From the NCBI GenBank assembly GCA_023614405.1, contig CM042685.1:231115661-231179660 (forward strand): a DNA stretch of 64,000 nucleotides, given 5' to 3'. The stretch is from Avena insularis (lineage: Eukaryota > Streptophyta > Magnoliopsida > Poales > Poaceae). Within the stretch, counting starts at the first letter, position 1; each line of letters opens with the position of its first letter. Positions 20,300 through 31,338 of this stretch are shown here, in pieces. The position numbers and the translations under genes were made by a program. The notes under the pieces are model-generated. The model made no database searches. It was not told the origin of the DNA and was given only the letters and a program-made list of their open reading frames with translations.

Positions 20300-22110
20300 G
20301 TTGAGATTTTGCTATAGAAAGTTGTACTATATTTGCTTTTTTTCTTGCTACATGCTTGTATTGGATTCGCTACTTTGTTAGTTCTCGAAGTGATGCAATG
20401 TTATTGTGTGCTTACCCCTACCATAAAAAATGGTACTTCCTTCGACCCATATTAGTTGACTTGGATTTGTCTAGATTTGGATGAATCAAGACACTATTTA
20501 GTATATAGTTTTATCCTAATTTTGATAAATCCAAGTCAACTAATATGGGTCGGAGGGAGTACAATCGATGCTATAATAACATAAATTATATGCTATAAAT
20601 GTTTTATGATTTTGCTACAAATGTGAGGCCTGCAATGTTATTGGTCTCGAAGTGCTGCATTGTTATTGGGTTTTGCTACACGTGGCGGTGCCACAAGCGA
20701 AGTTGGTTTTGCTATAATATTTTTTTTTGCTACAATGACTTCAATTTTTTGCTACAAAGTCTTGGACAAGATCTCCGACGAGGTCTATGATAAGATCGAA
20801 TTTTCTATAATAGGACATTTTATTTGCTACATACGCTTTGTTGTTTTGTTGCAATACTGTAAATTTTTTGCTACACGGTCTTCGACGAGGTCTACCCGTG
20901 AAAGTCTCTGGCGAGGTTGGATCTGTTACATTAGCATAACGTTTTGCTACAAAGTCTCCGACAAGGTAGTCTTTTTTGTTTTATTTTTGGAGCGAACCAT
21001 TTTTTGCTATATGTAGCCAAAAAAGACTATTTATAGCAAAAAAAACATGACTATTTGTAGCAAAAACGACGCTATTTATAGCAAAAACGGAATAAAGAGA
21101 CGGGAAAGAGATCTCTAGCCGCAATCAGACGGCTAGGGATCTAGGAATGGAAAGTTTCCATCCCTATAGGGAACACGTAGCACTGCCCTTTAATTGTGAT
21201 TGTGCAGGGCATGAATACCGAACGCATCTCCTCTAGAGTTAAAATTCGAAACGATAAACGGCACACAAGCCACTGGATCTCCATGAAGTTTGGTTTTTTC
21301 CTTCAAGGTCCAAAATAGAGTGCAAACTAACTGAACATACATCATAAATACCTCGGCAGCACAAATCAACAACACATAAAAGTCATACTGCTATATTACC
21401 TGAGCAAGCAATACAGTTAAAATTATTTGATATGCGTCACAGCAATATATGGAGAAATGGCAACTCGAGAACACATAACATCATCCACAGGTACCACATT
21501 GCTGGTCATATACATCCTGTCCGACTTTGCCACTGATAGGATTAGAAAGAAAAATGGGCAGTACTACGTGTCCCGCGAGGGATTTATGTTTTTAATCTCC
21601 CGGGTCCCCAGCCAATCACGTCTCCTCTTTTTTGGGTTAAAATCCCGCTTTTGCTATAGACATACTCGTTTTTGTTACAAATAGTCCCTTTTTACTACAC
21701 GTAGTAAAAAACGGTTCAGTCCAGAATATAGAAAACAGACTAGATCTCGCCGGAGATTTCGCCGTAGACCTCGCCGGCGACCGTGTAGCAAAAAAAATAA
21801 ACTAATGTAGCAAAATCGATTTCACAGGAGAATCGCCGAGAGATCTCGCCGGAGACCTCGTCGGATAACTTGTAGCAAGAAGTTTGCGCTATTGTAGCAA
21901 AATCAGAAAATAGATATAGCAAAAAAATTATGCTAATATAGCAAAAGCCGACTTCGCCGTAGCAAAAACTTGTAAGAACAAAAATGTCATTTAGCAGCGC
22001 TGCTCGCCGTAGGTAGCAACACCAGAAACTGTATGTAGCAGGGCCGGTCGCCATGTGTAGCAGACCCTCTCGCCGAAGATAGCAAGGTTAGCACATGCTA
22101 CCCGTCGGTA
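20300..22110. repeat. Field of short TTTTGCTACA repeats that switch strand near 21,000
   Basis: From about 20300 to 21010 the motif TTTTGCTA(C/T)A recurs on the plus strand roughly every 30-60 bp, often followed by AAGTCT(C/T)CGACGAGGT. From about 21015 to 22110 the complement TGTAGCAAAA dominates, with the matching AC(C)TCG(C/T)CGGAGA words. The mirror-like arrangement resembles subterminal repeats of a DNA transposon. I could not place its terminal inverted repeats. There is no gene inside. Confidence 0.65.
20436..20559 (+). mobile_element. Stowaway-type MITE, 124 bp
   Basis: The ends CTTCCTTCGACCCATATTAGTTGACTTGG and CCAAGTCAACTAATATGGGTCGGAGGGAG are inverted, flanked by TA (20434-20435 and 20560-20561). 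The near-perfect hairpin suggests a recent insertion. It lies at the edge of the TTTTGCTACA repeat field. Confidence 0.93.
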
Positions 22111-22764
22111 GCAGCACACCATCGAAGCAGCAGGGTCTAGCGGCAGCGCATGCTACGGCGGCGCGAGCTGCGGGAAGCACGGCGGCGCGAGCGGCAGCGC
22201 AGGCTGCAGGCACATGGCGGCGAGAGCGACGACGCAGGTACACGGCGACGGGAGCGACGGGCGCATGACTAGGCAGCGGGCCAGTACGGTGGCGGCCTGC
22301 ATCTCTGGTGGCGGACCAGCGCCGTGAAAGGAGCTTGGGAGACGGCGGCCAATTCAACGGCGGAAGGCGAGAGGAATACCACGCAGCTGTAGCAGTTTGG
22401 GAAGAGAATTTCTAGGAGAAGATAAACCGTACGAAAGGATAAGGTTGGTGAGACCCATAGCGTGAACACAAGCAACCATCCAAGGGATCTTTTGCGTTCG
22501 ATCCCCCGGAGGAATAGTATCATTTTTCAAGAAAAATCATGTTTATTTATGACGTATCGGGAAGAAACTCTTTTTACAGCACCCGAATTATATAAACAGC
22601 AAAAGCAGAAACAAAAGAAAAACAGTACGGAAAGGTTACCCGCTTACATCTTCCAGCAGCACATATGCTGCATTTTTACAAATATAAAAGAAAACATAGA
22701 GAAAGTTGACATAGACCTTAATATCAAGAAGCCCCAGATTGACGACATATTTTGATCAGGCACT
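22111..22764. other. GC-rich to AT-rich spacer without a supported gene
   Basis: At 22080-22330 it is GC-rich with GCGGC/GCAGC repeats and short frames of low-complexity Ala/Arg composition. After that it is AT-rich and may include the 3' untranslated region of the exon that ends at 22765 on the minus strand. Confidence 0.4.
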
Positions 22765-22914
22765 TCAGAGCAAATCCACAAAACGTCCAAGAACCAGGAT
22801 ACGACCAAAATACATAGCGTGCATATAGATGACAAGATCAGTATTCTCATTAGCGGGTTGTGTCACCCACTTCACCTTCACCTTGTCCCAGTCCGTCAAG
22901 AAGACCACCCGCTC
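22765..22914 (-). CDS. Possible terminal exon of an unidentified host gene
   Basis: On the minus strand an ATGCAG acceptor is followed by 49 codons of protein-like sequence (ERVVFLTDWDKVKVKWVTQ...) with a hydrophobic C-terminal part (YFGRILVLGRFVDLL) and a TGA. The amino-acid composition and clean boundaries are more gene-like than chance, but I do not recognise the protein. Further exon-like pieces upstream on the same strand (23765-23835 and 25080-25215) could belong to it. Whether it is a real gene or a remnant cannot be decided here. Confidence 0.35.
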   Translation of the reverse strand, partial: ERVVFLTDWDKVKVKWVTQPANENTDLVIYMHAMYFGRILVLGRFVDLL

Positions 22915-23764
22915 CTGCATGAAGAACAAAATGGTTTACAAGTCGTCAATGGGAGTGAAGTTTGGTGCACATGGGCATCAGTGATCATGGTTTAAACAAA
23001 ATAAATCAAAACACATATTTTTTAGTTTCAAATAATTCTGAAAAAAATCCGGGATGTAGCCCATGATTTATCCCACAAATGTGCAAAATATCAATTTCAA
23101 ATATTTTATATTATGAGCTGTACAAAAATGAAAAAAATATAGATCTGTACAAGCGTGTTCTCAAATCCCCAAATTTTATCAGATTTGTCATTTTTCTATA
23201 TGCCAAATACAAAGAATTTCGGGTTGGGATTTTTCATGCTTATAGGATACAAGATTGAATATGCCTATAATTTAATTTAGATTTTTTTGAAAGTTATAAA
23301 ATATATTATTGATTTTTTTTTAAAGGAAGAGAGCACTGGAGCTCGGGAGCCAAGAACACTTTCCGTCGTCAATAGGGCGATGAATAAGTTTGTTTTCAGT
23401 AGCCATTTTATTACTGATACTCCATAAAGACCGTGTAGTAGCTGCAAACCTAAAGATCGTTTTCTAGGTAATATTTTAAAAAAGGCTTCCCTTGCACCTA
23501 GACCAAACAAACCTAGCCATAGCACAGTCGAGAAGAACATGTTAGCCAATAGCCACCGGATACAATGTTAAATGGCTAGTTTATCCTGCACATCAGTTTA
23601 TTCTACCCGACAAATGACTATCATATATTTCCCAAAATAATAGTCAGAATCTACTGAATCTTGCACAGATTATAGCCAAAACCAGGTCTTCAATAAGGTC
23701 AGCGTTCTTCTAGGACTTACAGCTAGCTAGTGCGATGGAATTCCAAAGAGTAGGGTCCTGAAGG

Positions 23765-23835
23765 TGATCTCCAGTGGCTGATAGCAAAATACCAGGGAGA
23801 TAATGACCTTATCTTGAGGTTTCAAACTCTGGAAG
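23765..23835 (-). other. Exon-like fragment, same strand as 22765-22914
   Basis: The minus strand reads ...GGTTAAG, then codons for GGSVFQSLKPQDKVIISL, then a GTATTT donor-like site. The piece keeps an open frame through and beyond the donor. It may be an internal exon of the same unidentified gene. Confidence 0.25.
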
Positions 23836-24891
23836 ACGCTGCCGCCCTTAACCAGTACCGTTTAGGCCTTGTTTACTTTTAGTGTATTTTTATCCCCTTG
23901 GGGTTTGGGGATGGAAGGGGATTTGATGAATCCCTCCATTTCACCCAATCCCCACATTTCTCCCCGCTCCCCCACATTGCCCCTCACTTCCCAGTTCCTT
24001 GCATGTTTACTTTGAATTTTGGGATGGGAGGGGATGGGAGAGAATTGACATGAGGTGATAAAAAAGAACTGTACACCTACAACATGTATTGACAAGTCAC
24101 TCACGTAAAATCGAATCTTTGCATGGAGTGTTAACATCTCATCATAGACTTCATGAATACAGGTTTAAATATATGCTCAACAGACCGGAGCTCAAACAAT
24201 TGCCTCCTTATTTTTAGAATAATATTTTGGCTGAGAATAAATATTTTGTGCCCATTCCAAAAAGAGTTGATGCGATCATTTCCTTGTCGAGCTCCACCGG
24301 ATGCTTTCATCGACACCCTATTATATCACCAAAAAAAGAAAGTGTTAATCACATATGCAGCAAAGCAAAATAGGACAATCGTCACAATAGCACACAAACA
24401 TCTATAAGAACCTCAGAACAGGTCAACGCAGATTCGACATTGAATGTCTACAACAACCTAAGAACAGATCAACCAAAGCAAGTGCACCATGTTATTCCTA
24501 GCAGCACACTAACTACCATTCTGGACACTAGTGGTGATACCCAACAGCAAAATATAATACAGGTCCTAATAAGCATCCTAAGACAAAAGTTAATTGAAAA
24601 TTTGTTCTTACAGGACCATCCAAGTGCACGCATGATCTTCGACCATAATAGTCCAAGGAGCATGTCTCTATTAAAATTGCAGAACATGTGAATATTATTC
24701 TTCCAGCTGTAACTATCTAGTATATTAGAGACATTGGAATATTGTATTTATGTATTAAAGTATTTAAAGACATTCCACAGAAAAGTATAAATGATTCAGC
24801 ACTATAAAACTAAACAGGAAACAATGTAGATTTGCCAAACCTAGCCGAGAGCGATAAATACGTCAAAACATGCATGATGCATCCCTTCAAA

Positions 24892-25215
24892 CTATATCAG
24901 AGAGCAACCTGGTTTGACCTGAACAAACTGGTATAAATCACCAAACCTAGCCGAGCATTTGTGCCATGGGCAAGCTGTCCATGAAGTACCATACTTGATA
25001 TAAATCACCTGTCTACGGTCAACCTGAAGCCAAATAAAGCACCAATGTCTAGATATATTAGAGGAGCTACACATAACCTGTAGCACAAAAGGCTGATCAC
25101 CAACGATAGCTTCATCAGGCCAAGAAACGATATACACGGAAGTACTGATGATCTGGAAACTACGTATGGAGCAGCCTCCATACGGTAGAGCAGAGAAGGG
25201 GTAAAAAGATGTCAC
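24892..25215 (-). other. Exon-like open frame of unknown identity
   Basis: A 108-codon open frame on the minus strand includes a protein-like N-terminal half (FYPFSALPYGG..., SVYIVSWPDEAIVGDQPFVLQ) followed by ACAG|GTTATG, a good exon end. A second CAG|GTTGAC and CAG|GTGATT follow within 80 bp. I do not recognise a domain. It may be part of the gene that ends at 22765. Confidence 0.3.
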
Positions 25216-26880
25216 ATCAAAAGAGGAATAAGAAGCAGCAAAAGAAAACCAAATTTGATGACCTCACCTGAGCCACAAACTGAATCCATTTTCAGTTGGA
25301 ATGCCTAAATGTTATGGAAAATCTGAACTATAAGATGTGCCACTTTTCTCGAATTGGTTAACAGATATGCGTCGTGGATAAATATTATTACCAAAGAAGA
25401 AGATCATATAACCTTTTTTTTCACATGAAGTTTAAGTGGTTAATAAGCGATGTAAAATGAGACTAACTCTATATTTTTCCTGCTGCAGATTATTGCAGAA
25501 CTGGAGCAAGGAGAAAATATTACCAATGCATAATCAACAGAATGTTGTATAACCATGATTTTTTCTTTTATGCTAGGAAGTCATAATTATTTTGGTAAAT
25601 AAGAGACAACATGGCGGTGCACTCTGTTATTCAGGCAAACTACAAAAGAATGTCAAAAGAAACTAAAATTACAATACTTTCTTGTAAAAAATTACAGTAC
25701 TGTACTTTTGCTTTGTGCATTGATCGATGCTTGTCCTCAAGAACAGTGGATGCCATATAGTTAGATTTTCGTAACTAAGTGTTCTCCATCGAGCTAAATC
25801 GAGCAACATCAGATGTATTTTCCATTGTTATAGATACTTAGGTTGATTGATCAATTGACAGCTATTAAATTACATAGAGAGATGAGAAGGCGGTGGGGAT
25901 AAGGCTCTCTCTCGTAGGCGGAGGTTCCGCGGTACGCGACGCATCGCTTGACTCGCTGGATCGATGGGTTTGTGGGCACCGCTTTAACTGTGGGGAAGGA
26001 AAGGAACCCGGAGGGTCAAGAGACGTGTCGACTGCTGATTTGCTAAAATAGGGAATCTACAGTACGCTTTGCTACCATCGCTAATTTACATCGGCGTGGC
26101 TCGCTGAGATCGTGATAATCGGTCGCCCCTTAATATATGTATCCATGTAAACCAATAGCTGCTTAATAAACCTCCCGCAGGTAACAACAAATTGCAACAA
26201 TCTGGAAGGAACAATATTACACCATATAAACACTTACTCCAAATGTTTTCTTTATTCCCATTAAATTAATTAGTTAGATAGATAGTTAGATGGTGCTATA
26301 AAGACCTAACTATGATGATATTCCATTGCTATAAGCATCGGCTGACTACAAAACCTATTAGATTTTAATTGAACACATCAGCATCACATTGGTTAACTAG
26401 CCATCTACTGAACTTCGGTCTTTGCACAACTAAAACTGAGACTACATAAGCAATACCACTGTACTTCTATGCTAGCTACTACAAATTTCTATTAGAACTA
26501 ATTAACACTGAACCAAACATTCATGAACTGTTCTTCGAAGAGCAAGAAAATCAAGATGTTCCACAACAAACTGAGATGCGTAAAGTACAAATTCTCATCT
26601 TGGAAGATTTATGCAGCTCGATTTGGTGACTACAACTAACCAAGATCTATGTACGTACAAGCAAATCAAAAGATTTGTGATGAATATAACAACGAGCTTG
26701 GAACTAGTTTGAAGTCAGAAGCAATAAGGGGCCAAGAAACAGAACCCAAGTCGTACGAGGAAGCAACCACTGTCCGGGGAGGATGGCACAAAGTTTGAAT
26801 TGCCGGAAAGGACCGAGAGACACGGGGGCAGATGGTCGTGATGCAACGGGTCACTGCCGGTGCGACGTCCATGGCGGCCG
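25216..26880. other. Non-coding stretch
   Basis: Mostly AT-rich with no credible frame. A more GC-rich piece at 25885-26100 (GGCGGAGGTTCCGCGGTACGCG) might be a 5' untranslated region or promoter for the minus-strand exon-like pieces. This is speculative. Confidence 0.35.
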
Positions 26881-26895
26881 CAACCAATAAGGCAC

Positions 26896-27489
26896 ATAGT
26901 TGTAATTACCGATTCGGTTATCCGCACAGTATTATTTCCGACAACAGGAGCAACTTTTCCATGGGAGAATTATCCGAATTCTGTGAATATCAGGGGATCC
27001 GACTCGATAATTGCATCAATCGCGCATCCATAAGCCAATGGACAAGTCGAAAGGGCAAACAGTCTCATTTTACAAGGCCTCCGACCTCGTCTTGAAGCAC
27101 CACTTTGTCATGTTGTGGGGCCTTGGGCAGAAGAATTTCCGCATGTCATATGAAGTTTACGAACTACTCCTAACAGGTCAACCGGATACACTCCTTTCTT
27201 CTTGGTCTATGGTGCAAAGGCGGTACTTCTGAGTCATTTAATCCATCAATCTCCCCGAGTCAAGGCATATATCAAAGAGAATGCAAAAATTTCTCGACAA
27301 GATGATCTCGATTTTGATACAGCCCAACACATGGTAATCACCATTGGTCTATATCATGATACGCCAAACATTCCAATCAAGGTGAACTCCTTCCATCTTT
27401 TGCCTTTCATTGATCATCACTTGAATGGGATCCTACTTGAGCCAACTGCAGATTGTATGACTAGGCCCATGACCGTGATGCCACGATAG
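26896..27489 (+). pseudogene. Fossil gypsy integrase core fragment
   Basis: The frame shows RFGYPHSIISDNRSNFSMGELSEFCEYQGIRLD, matching the gypsy integrase block with the second catalytic Asp (normally TDNGSNF). After a frame change near 27010-27180 it shows GYTPFFLVYGAKAVLLSHL and QSPRVKAYI, the block C-terminal to the core. The region with the catalytic Glu is scrambled. Sequence after 27345 no longer matches. This is an old, isolated remnant of a Tat/Retand-like element with no visible LTR. Confidence 0.75.
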
Positions 27490-27966
27490 AAGCCATACTT
27501 GAATATTTTTATTTCTTTTAGATGGTTTGGCTCTGATGTACTCTTGTATGTCGTTGATATACACACTTGTGTATGTTTTGTTCGTATGCCTGTTGACTAC
27601 GCCGCTCGCACTTGATACGATGTTCTTGCAAAGTGGATAGGGTGGTTGGCCGGTACCATGCCCTGCTCCTCTTAGACGGGCCTACATGTGGGTGGCATTT
27701 GGGCCCCTGCGGTAGTACCACCTTATGCACTTTGGGTTTGTCCTGGTTTGTTGCTTAGAGCATAGTGTCTGAGGTATTACACACACACCCTTGGTGGCTG
27801 CTTCACAAAAGTAAGACCTTTTCGGCACCGGGAAAATTGAAAGTGGATTTTCCGTGTATTGTTTTACAAAACTTCATGAATCACCATTGTTTGTCATCAC
27901 AAGATACACACGATGTGTGGAATATGGGCGCATTAAAGTAAACTATGCCATGGTTGTGGTCATGAC
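27490..27966. other. Non-coding stretch before element E
   Basis: No gene. It may hold the remaining 3' part of the gypsy element whose integrase lies just upstream, but I could not find LTR boundaries. Confidence 0.4.
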
Positions 27967-29427
27967 TGATACGTCGTAAACGTATCTATAATTTTTATGT
28001 TTCATGCTTGTTTAGTATCAACTTTGCTATGTTTTGTCTACACTTTGAGGTATTTTATATATTTTCTGGGACTAACCTATTAACAAGATGCCGCAGTGCC
28101 AGTTGCTTGTTTTTTCTGTTTTTGGTTTTAGAAAAGCTAGTAAAGAAATATTTTCGGAATTAGACGGGACAAAAGCCAAAGTCAATATTTTACCGGAGAG
28201 AACATAGAATCCGAAGGGCGGCCCCCTTCCTCGCCTCTTCGCCTATAAAGTCACCCCGATGCAGAAACCCTAAGGACTCGATCAGATCTCCACGAAATAG
28301 TCTGTAGCCGCCACCCGCATCGTCCCTAGATCGGGGGGATCTGAAGTTCTTCCCGGCACCCTGCCGGAGGGGAGAGATCATCCCGAGGCCTTCTTCATCA
28401 CCATGTCAGCCTCTAGTATGATGCGTGAGTAGTTCACCCTTGGACTACGGGTCCATACAATAGCTAGATGGTTGTTTCTCCTCCTTTGTGCTATCATGTT
28501 TAGATCTTGTGAGCTCCGTTCATGATCAAGATCATCTATTTGTAATCATACATGTTGTGTTTGCGAGGATCCGATGGATATTGAGATACTATGTAAGATT
28601 GATAATTGATTCTATCATTTCTGTGTTATTTGTGATCTTGCATGCTCTTCATTGCTAGTAGCTATCTTGGCCAAGTAGATGCTTGTGACTCCAAGAGGGA
28701 GTATTTATGCTCGATAGTAGGTTCATGCCTCTAGTAATCTGGGGAAGTGACATAAATCTCTAAGGTTGTAGATGTGATGTTGCTACTAGAGAGAAAATAA
28801 CAATCTTTTATTCATGGAACAATTGTATTATTTACTTTATACACATTGCTTAATGCAATTATCCGTTGCTTGCAACTTAATACTGGAAGGGGTTCGGATG
28901 ATAACTTGAAGGTGGATTATTAGTCATAGATGCAGTTAGATTACGGTCTATGTATATTATTGTAATGCCTAATCAAATCTCATAAGAGTCATGATGTCTA
29001 GTATATGCATTGTTACGCTTTTTCAACCTGTCAATTGCCCCGCTGTAATTTATTCACCCAACATGCTATCTATCTTAAGGAGAACACCTTTAGTGAACTG
29101 TGGACCCCGGTCCAATCTTTATCATTGATACATCATCTACTATTCTTGTTTACTTTCTACAAGCAACTAATATCTTCCACACTATACGTTTAATCCTTTG
29201 TTTTTAGCAAACTAGTGAGATTGAAAACCTCACTGTAAGTTAGGGAAAAGTTTTGAATTTGTGTTGTGCAGGTTCCAAATTGTTAGCAACACCTTGGAGT
29301 TGTTTCCTTGCTCCTACTGGTTCGATAACCTTGGTTTCATAACTGAGGAAAAACTTACTGCTGTGCTCATCACACCTTGCTCTTGGGGTCTCCCAACGAG
29401 GCTCTACAGTCAACTGAGCCACCATCA
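27967..29427 (+). repeat. 5' LTR of element E, 1461 bp
   Basis: It starts TGATACGTCGTAAACGTATC and ends CACCATCA, giving imperfect TGAT...ATCA termini. A CTATAAAG TATA box is at 28244-28249. It aligns by eye over its whole length with the reverse complement of the D LTRs (29790-31324 and 36398-36944). There is no gene inside. Confidence 0.85.
28244..28249 (+). promoter_or_regulatory. TATA box of the element E LTR
   Basis: TATAAA in TTCGCCTATAAAGTCACC. The equivalent box in the 3' LTR of D is TATAAG on the minus strand at 30958-30963, supporting a conserved promoter position. Confidence 0.55.
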
Positions 29428-29435
29428 AGATTTTC

Positions 29436-29453
29436 TGGCGCCGTTGCCGGGGA
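29436..29453 (+). other. Primer-binding site of element E (tRNA-Asp type)
   Basis: TGGCGCCGTTGCCGGGGA, 8 bp beyond the LTR end, complementary to the 3' end of tRNA-Asp as used by Athila-like elements. Confidence 0.9.
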
Positions 29454-29716
29454 GTTAGGGAAAGCTTCAATCTATTCCTCCTCGTGAGTCACCTTTGAAG
29501 GAGAAAGAAGATTCTCGCAAGGGGAGTCTCTCACAACCATTCTCTTTAGTTTGTTTTTGTTTTGCTTAGTTTGTTTTGCTTTGTTTTTCCTGTTTCTTTC
29601 TTTCAAAAATACAAAAAAAATAGTTTCGTTTGGTTTGCTTTTTCTTATCAATAACACACAAAAATTAGTTCTACTTTAGTTGCTACTGTTGTTGGCTTGC
29701 CTCACTTTTGCAAAAA

Positions 29717-29789
29717 ATGAACACTCCTGAGAACACCAAGTTGTGTGACCTCACTAGCACAAAAAACAATGATTTCCTTTGCACACCTA
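29717..29789 (+). pseudogene. Element E gag, first 24 codons only
   Basis: ATG at 29717 starts MNTPENTKLCDLTSTKNNDF, clearly homologous to the gag start of D (MKSAENTKLCDFTSTNNNYF). It stops where the D LTR begins at 29790. The AT-rich leader between the primer site and this ATG has no other gene. Confidence 0.85.
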
Positions 29790-31324
29790 TGATGATTCTC
29801 GACGTGGCACTTCGTTGGTAACCCCAAGCACAGGGTGTGTGAAGAGCAAGCAACAAGTTTTCCCTCAGTTGAGACCGAGGTTATCGAACCATAAGGAGGA
29901 AGGAAACGTCACATAGGTGTTGTAAACAACATGGAGACCTGCACAACAGAAACTCAAGACTTTGCCCCAACGAATCAGTGAGGTTGTCAAGCTCACCGGT
30001 TTGCTGTAACAAAGGATTAAACGTATGGTGTGGAAGGTAATGGTTTGCAGCAAGTAAACAAGTAATAGTGGAAGATGTATCAATGGTAAAGATTGGACCG
30101 GGGTCCATAGTTCACTAGAGGTGCTCTCCTTAGATAAACAACATGGCATGAAGGGTAAACAAATTACAGTGGGGCAATTGACAGGAACTGAGCAAGGCAT
30201 AACAATGTAATTACTAGTCAGAAAGATCCTATGAGGTTGATTGGGCAATACAGCAATATACATAGATCGTCATCCAACTGCATCTATGACTAGAAGTCCA
30301 CCTTCAGGTTATCATCCGAACCCTCCAAGATAAGTTGCAAGCAATGCATAACTTTAAGCAAAGTGTGTAAGGTAAACAGTCCACATGTTCCATGAACAAG
30401 AGACCGTTGTTTTCTCCCTAGTAGCAACAACACATCTACAACCGAAGAGATTATTGTCACTTCCCTTGGAAACTAGAGGCATGAACCCACTATCGAGCAT
30501 AAATACTCCCTCTTGGAGTCACTAGCAACTACTTGGCCAAGATAACCACTAGCAACGGAGAGCATGCAAGATCACAAACAACACAGACATGATAGAATCA
30601 TAAAGATAAAACCATTAATCAAACCAACATAATAATCTCAATATCCATCAGATCCCCGCAAACACAACATGCATGATTACAAAATAGATTAGATCTTGAT
30701 CATGAACGGAGCTCACAAGATCTATACATGAAAGCCCATAGGAGGAGATACAACCATCTAGCTACTACATGGACCCATAATCCAAGGTGGAACTACTCAT
30801 GAATCATACTGGAGAGAAGGCCTCCGGGATGATCTCCCCTCCGGCAGGGTGCCGGGAAGAACTTCAGATCCCCCGATCTAGGGATGATGGTGGCGGCGGC
30901 TACAGACGGTTTCATGGATTTCTGATCAGGTACTCAGGGTTTCTGTATCGGGGGCTTCTTATAGGCGAAGGGGGAGACTGAGGCGGCGTCTGGCAAACCC
31001 TACCCAGGCGCGGGGTAGGGCCTACCCGCGCCTAGGGGGTTTAGCCTCCCTGGCACGCCTCCTCGTCTCTCCTCTCAACTTCTTGTTCCCCATGGAAAGT
31101 TATTGACTTTTGTCCTTCGTCCCGTCCAATTCTGAGAATATTTCTTTACTAACTTTTTTGAAACCAAAAACAGCAGAAACAGGCATCTGGCACTGTTGCA
31201 ACTTGTTAATAGGTTAGTACCAGAAAACATGTAAAAAGCACCTCAAAGTGTAGATAAGCAAAGCAAAGTAGATACAAAACAAGCATGTAGCATCAAAAAT
31301 TATAGATACGTTTCCAACGTATCA
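29790..31324 (-). repeat. 3' LTR of element D, 1535 bp
   Basis: On the minus strand it starts TGATACGTTGGAAACGTATC at 31324 and ends with ATCATCA at 29790. It matches the 547 bp of the 5' LTR seen at 36398-36944 closely. It faces the E LTR, making a large inverted repeat with a 362-bp spacer. Confidence 0.88.
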
Positions 31325-31338
31325 GCATCCCCAAGCTT
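31325..31338 (-). other. Polypurine tract of element D
   Basis: The minus strand reads AAGCTTGGGGATGC directly before the 3' LTR start. Two further copies of exactly this 14-mer are upstream at 33354-33367 and 33413-33426. Confidence 0.75.

Larger units (their letters stand above)
27967..29789 (+). mobile_element. Element E: 5' part of a Sabrina/Athila-like gypsy element
   Basis: It has a complete 5' LTR, a tRNA-Asp-type primer site and the first codons of gag. It is cut at 29789 by insertion of element D, a member of the same family in the opposite orientation. The LTR start TGATACGT and the primer site TGGCGCCGTTGCCGGGGA are typical of this Triticeae-type group. The rest of E would lie beyond the right edge of the window. 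Confidence 0.85.

Noticed and set aside
23277..23549. Minus-strand frame of 90 codons
   Set aside because: It is AT-rich with no recognisable motif, and its end runs into a poly-T/A tract. Not enough to support a gene.
23865..24060. Possible hAT/PIF-like MITE beginning GGCCTTGTTTACTTTTAG
   Set aside because: The left end looks like a common grass MITE terminus, but I could not find a matching right terminus or target-site duplication.
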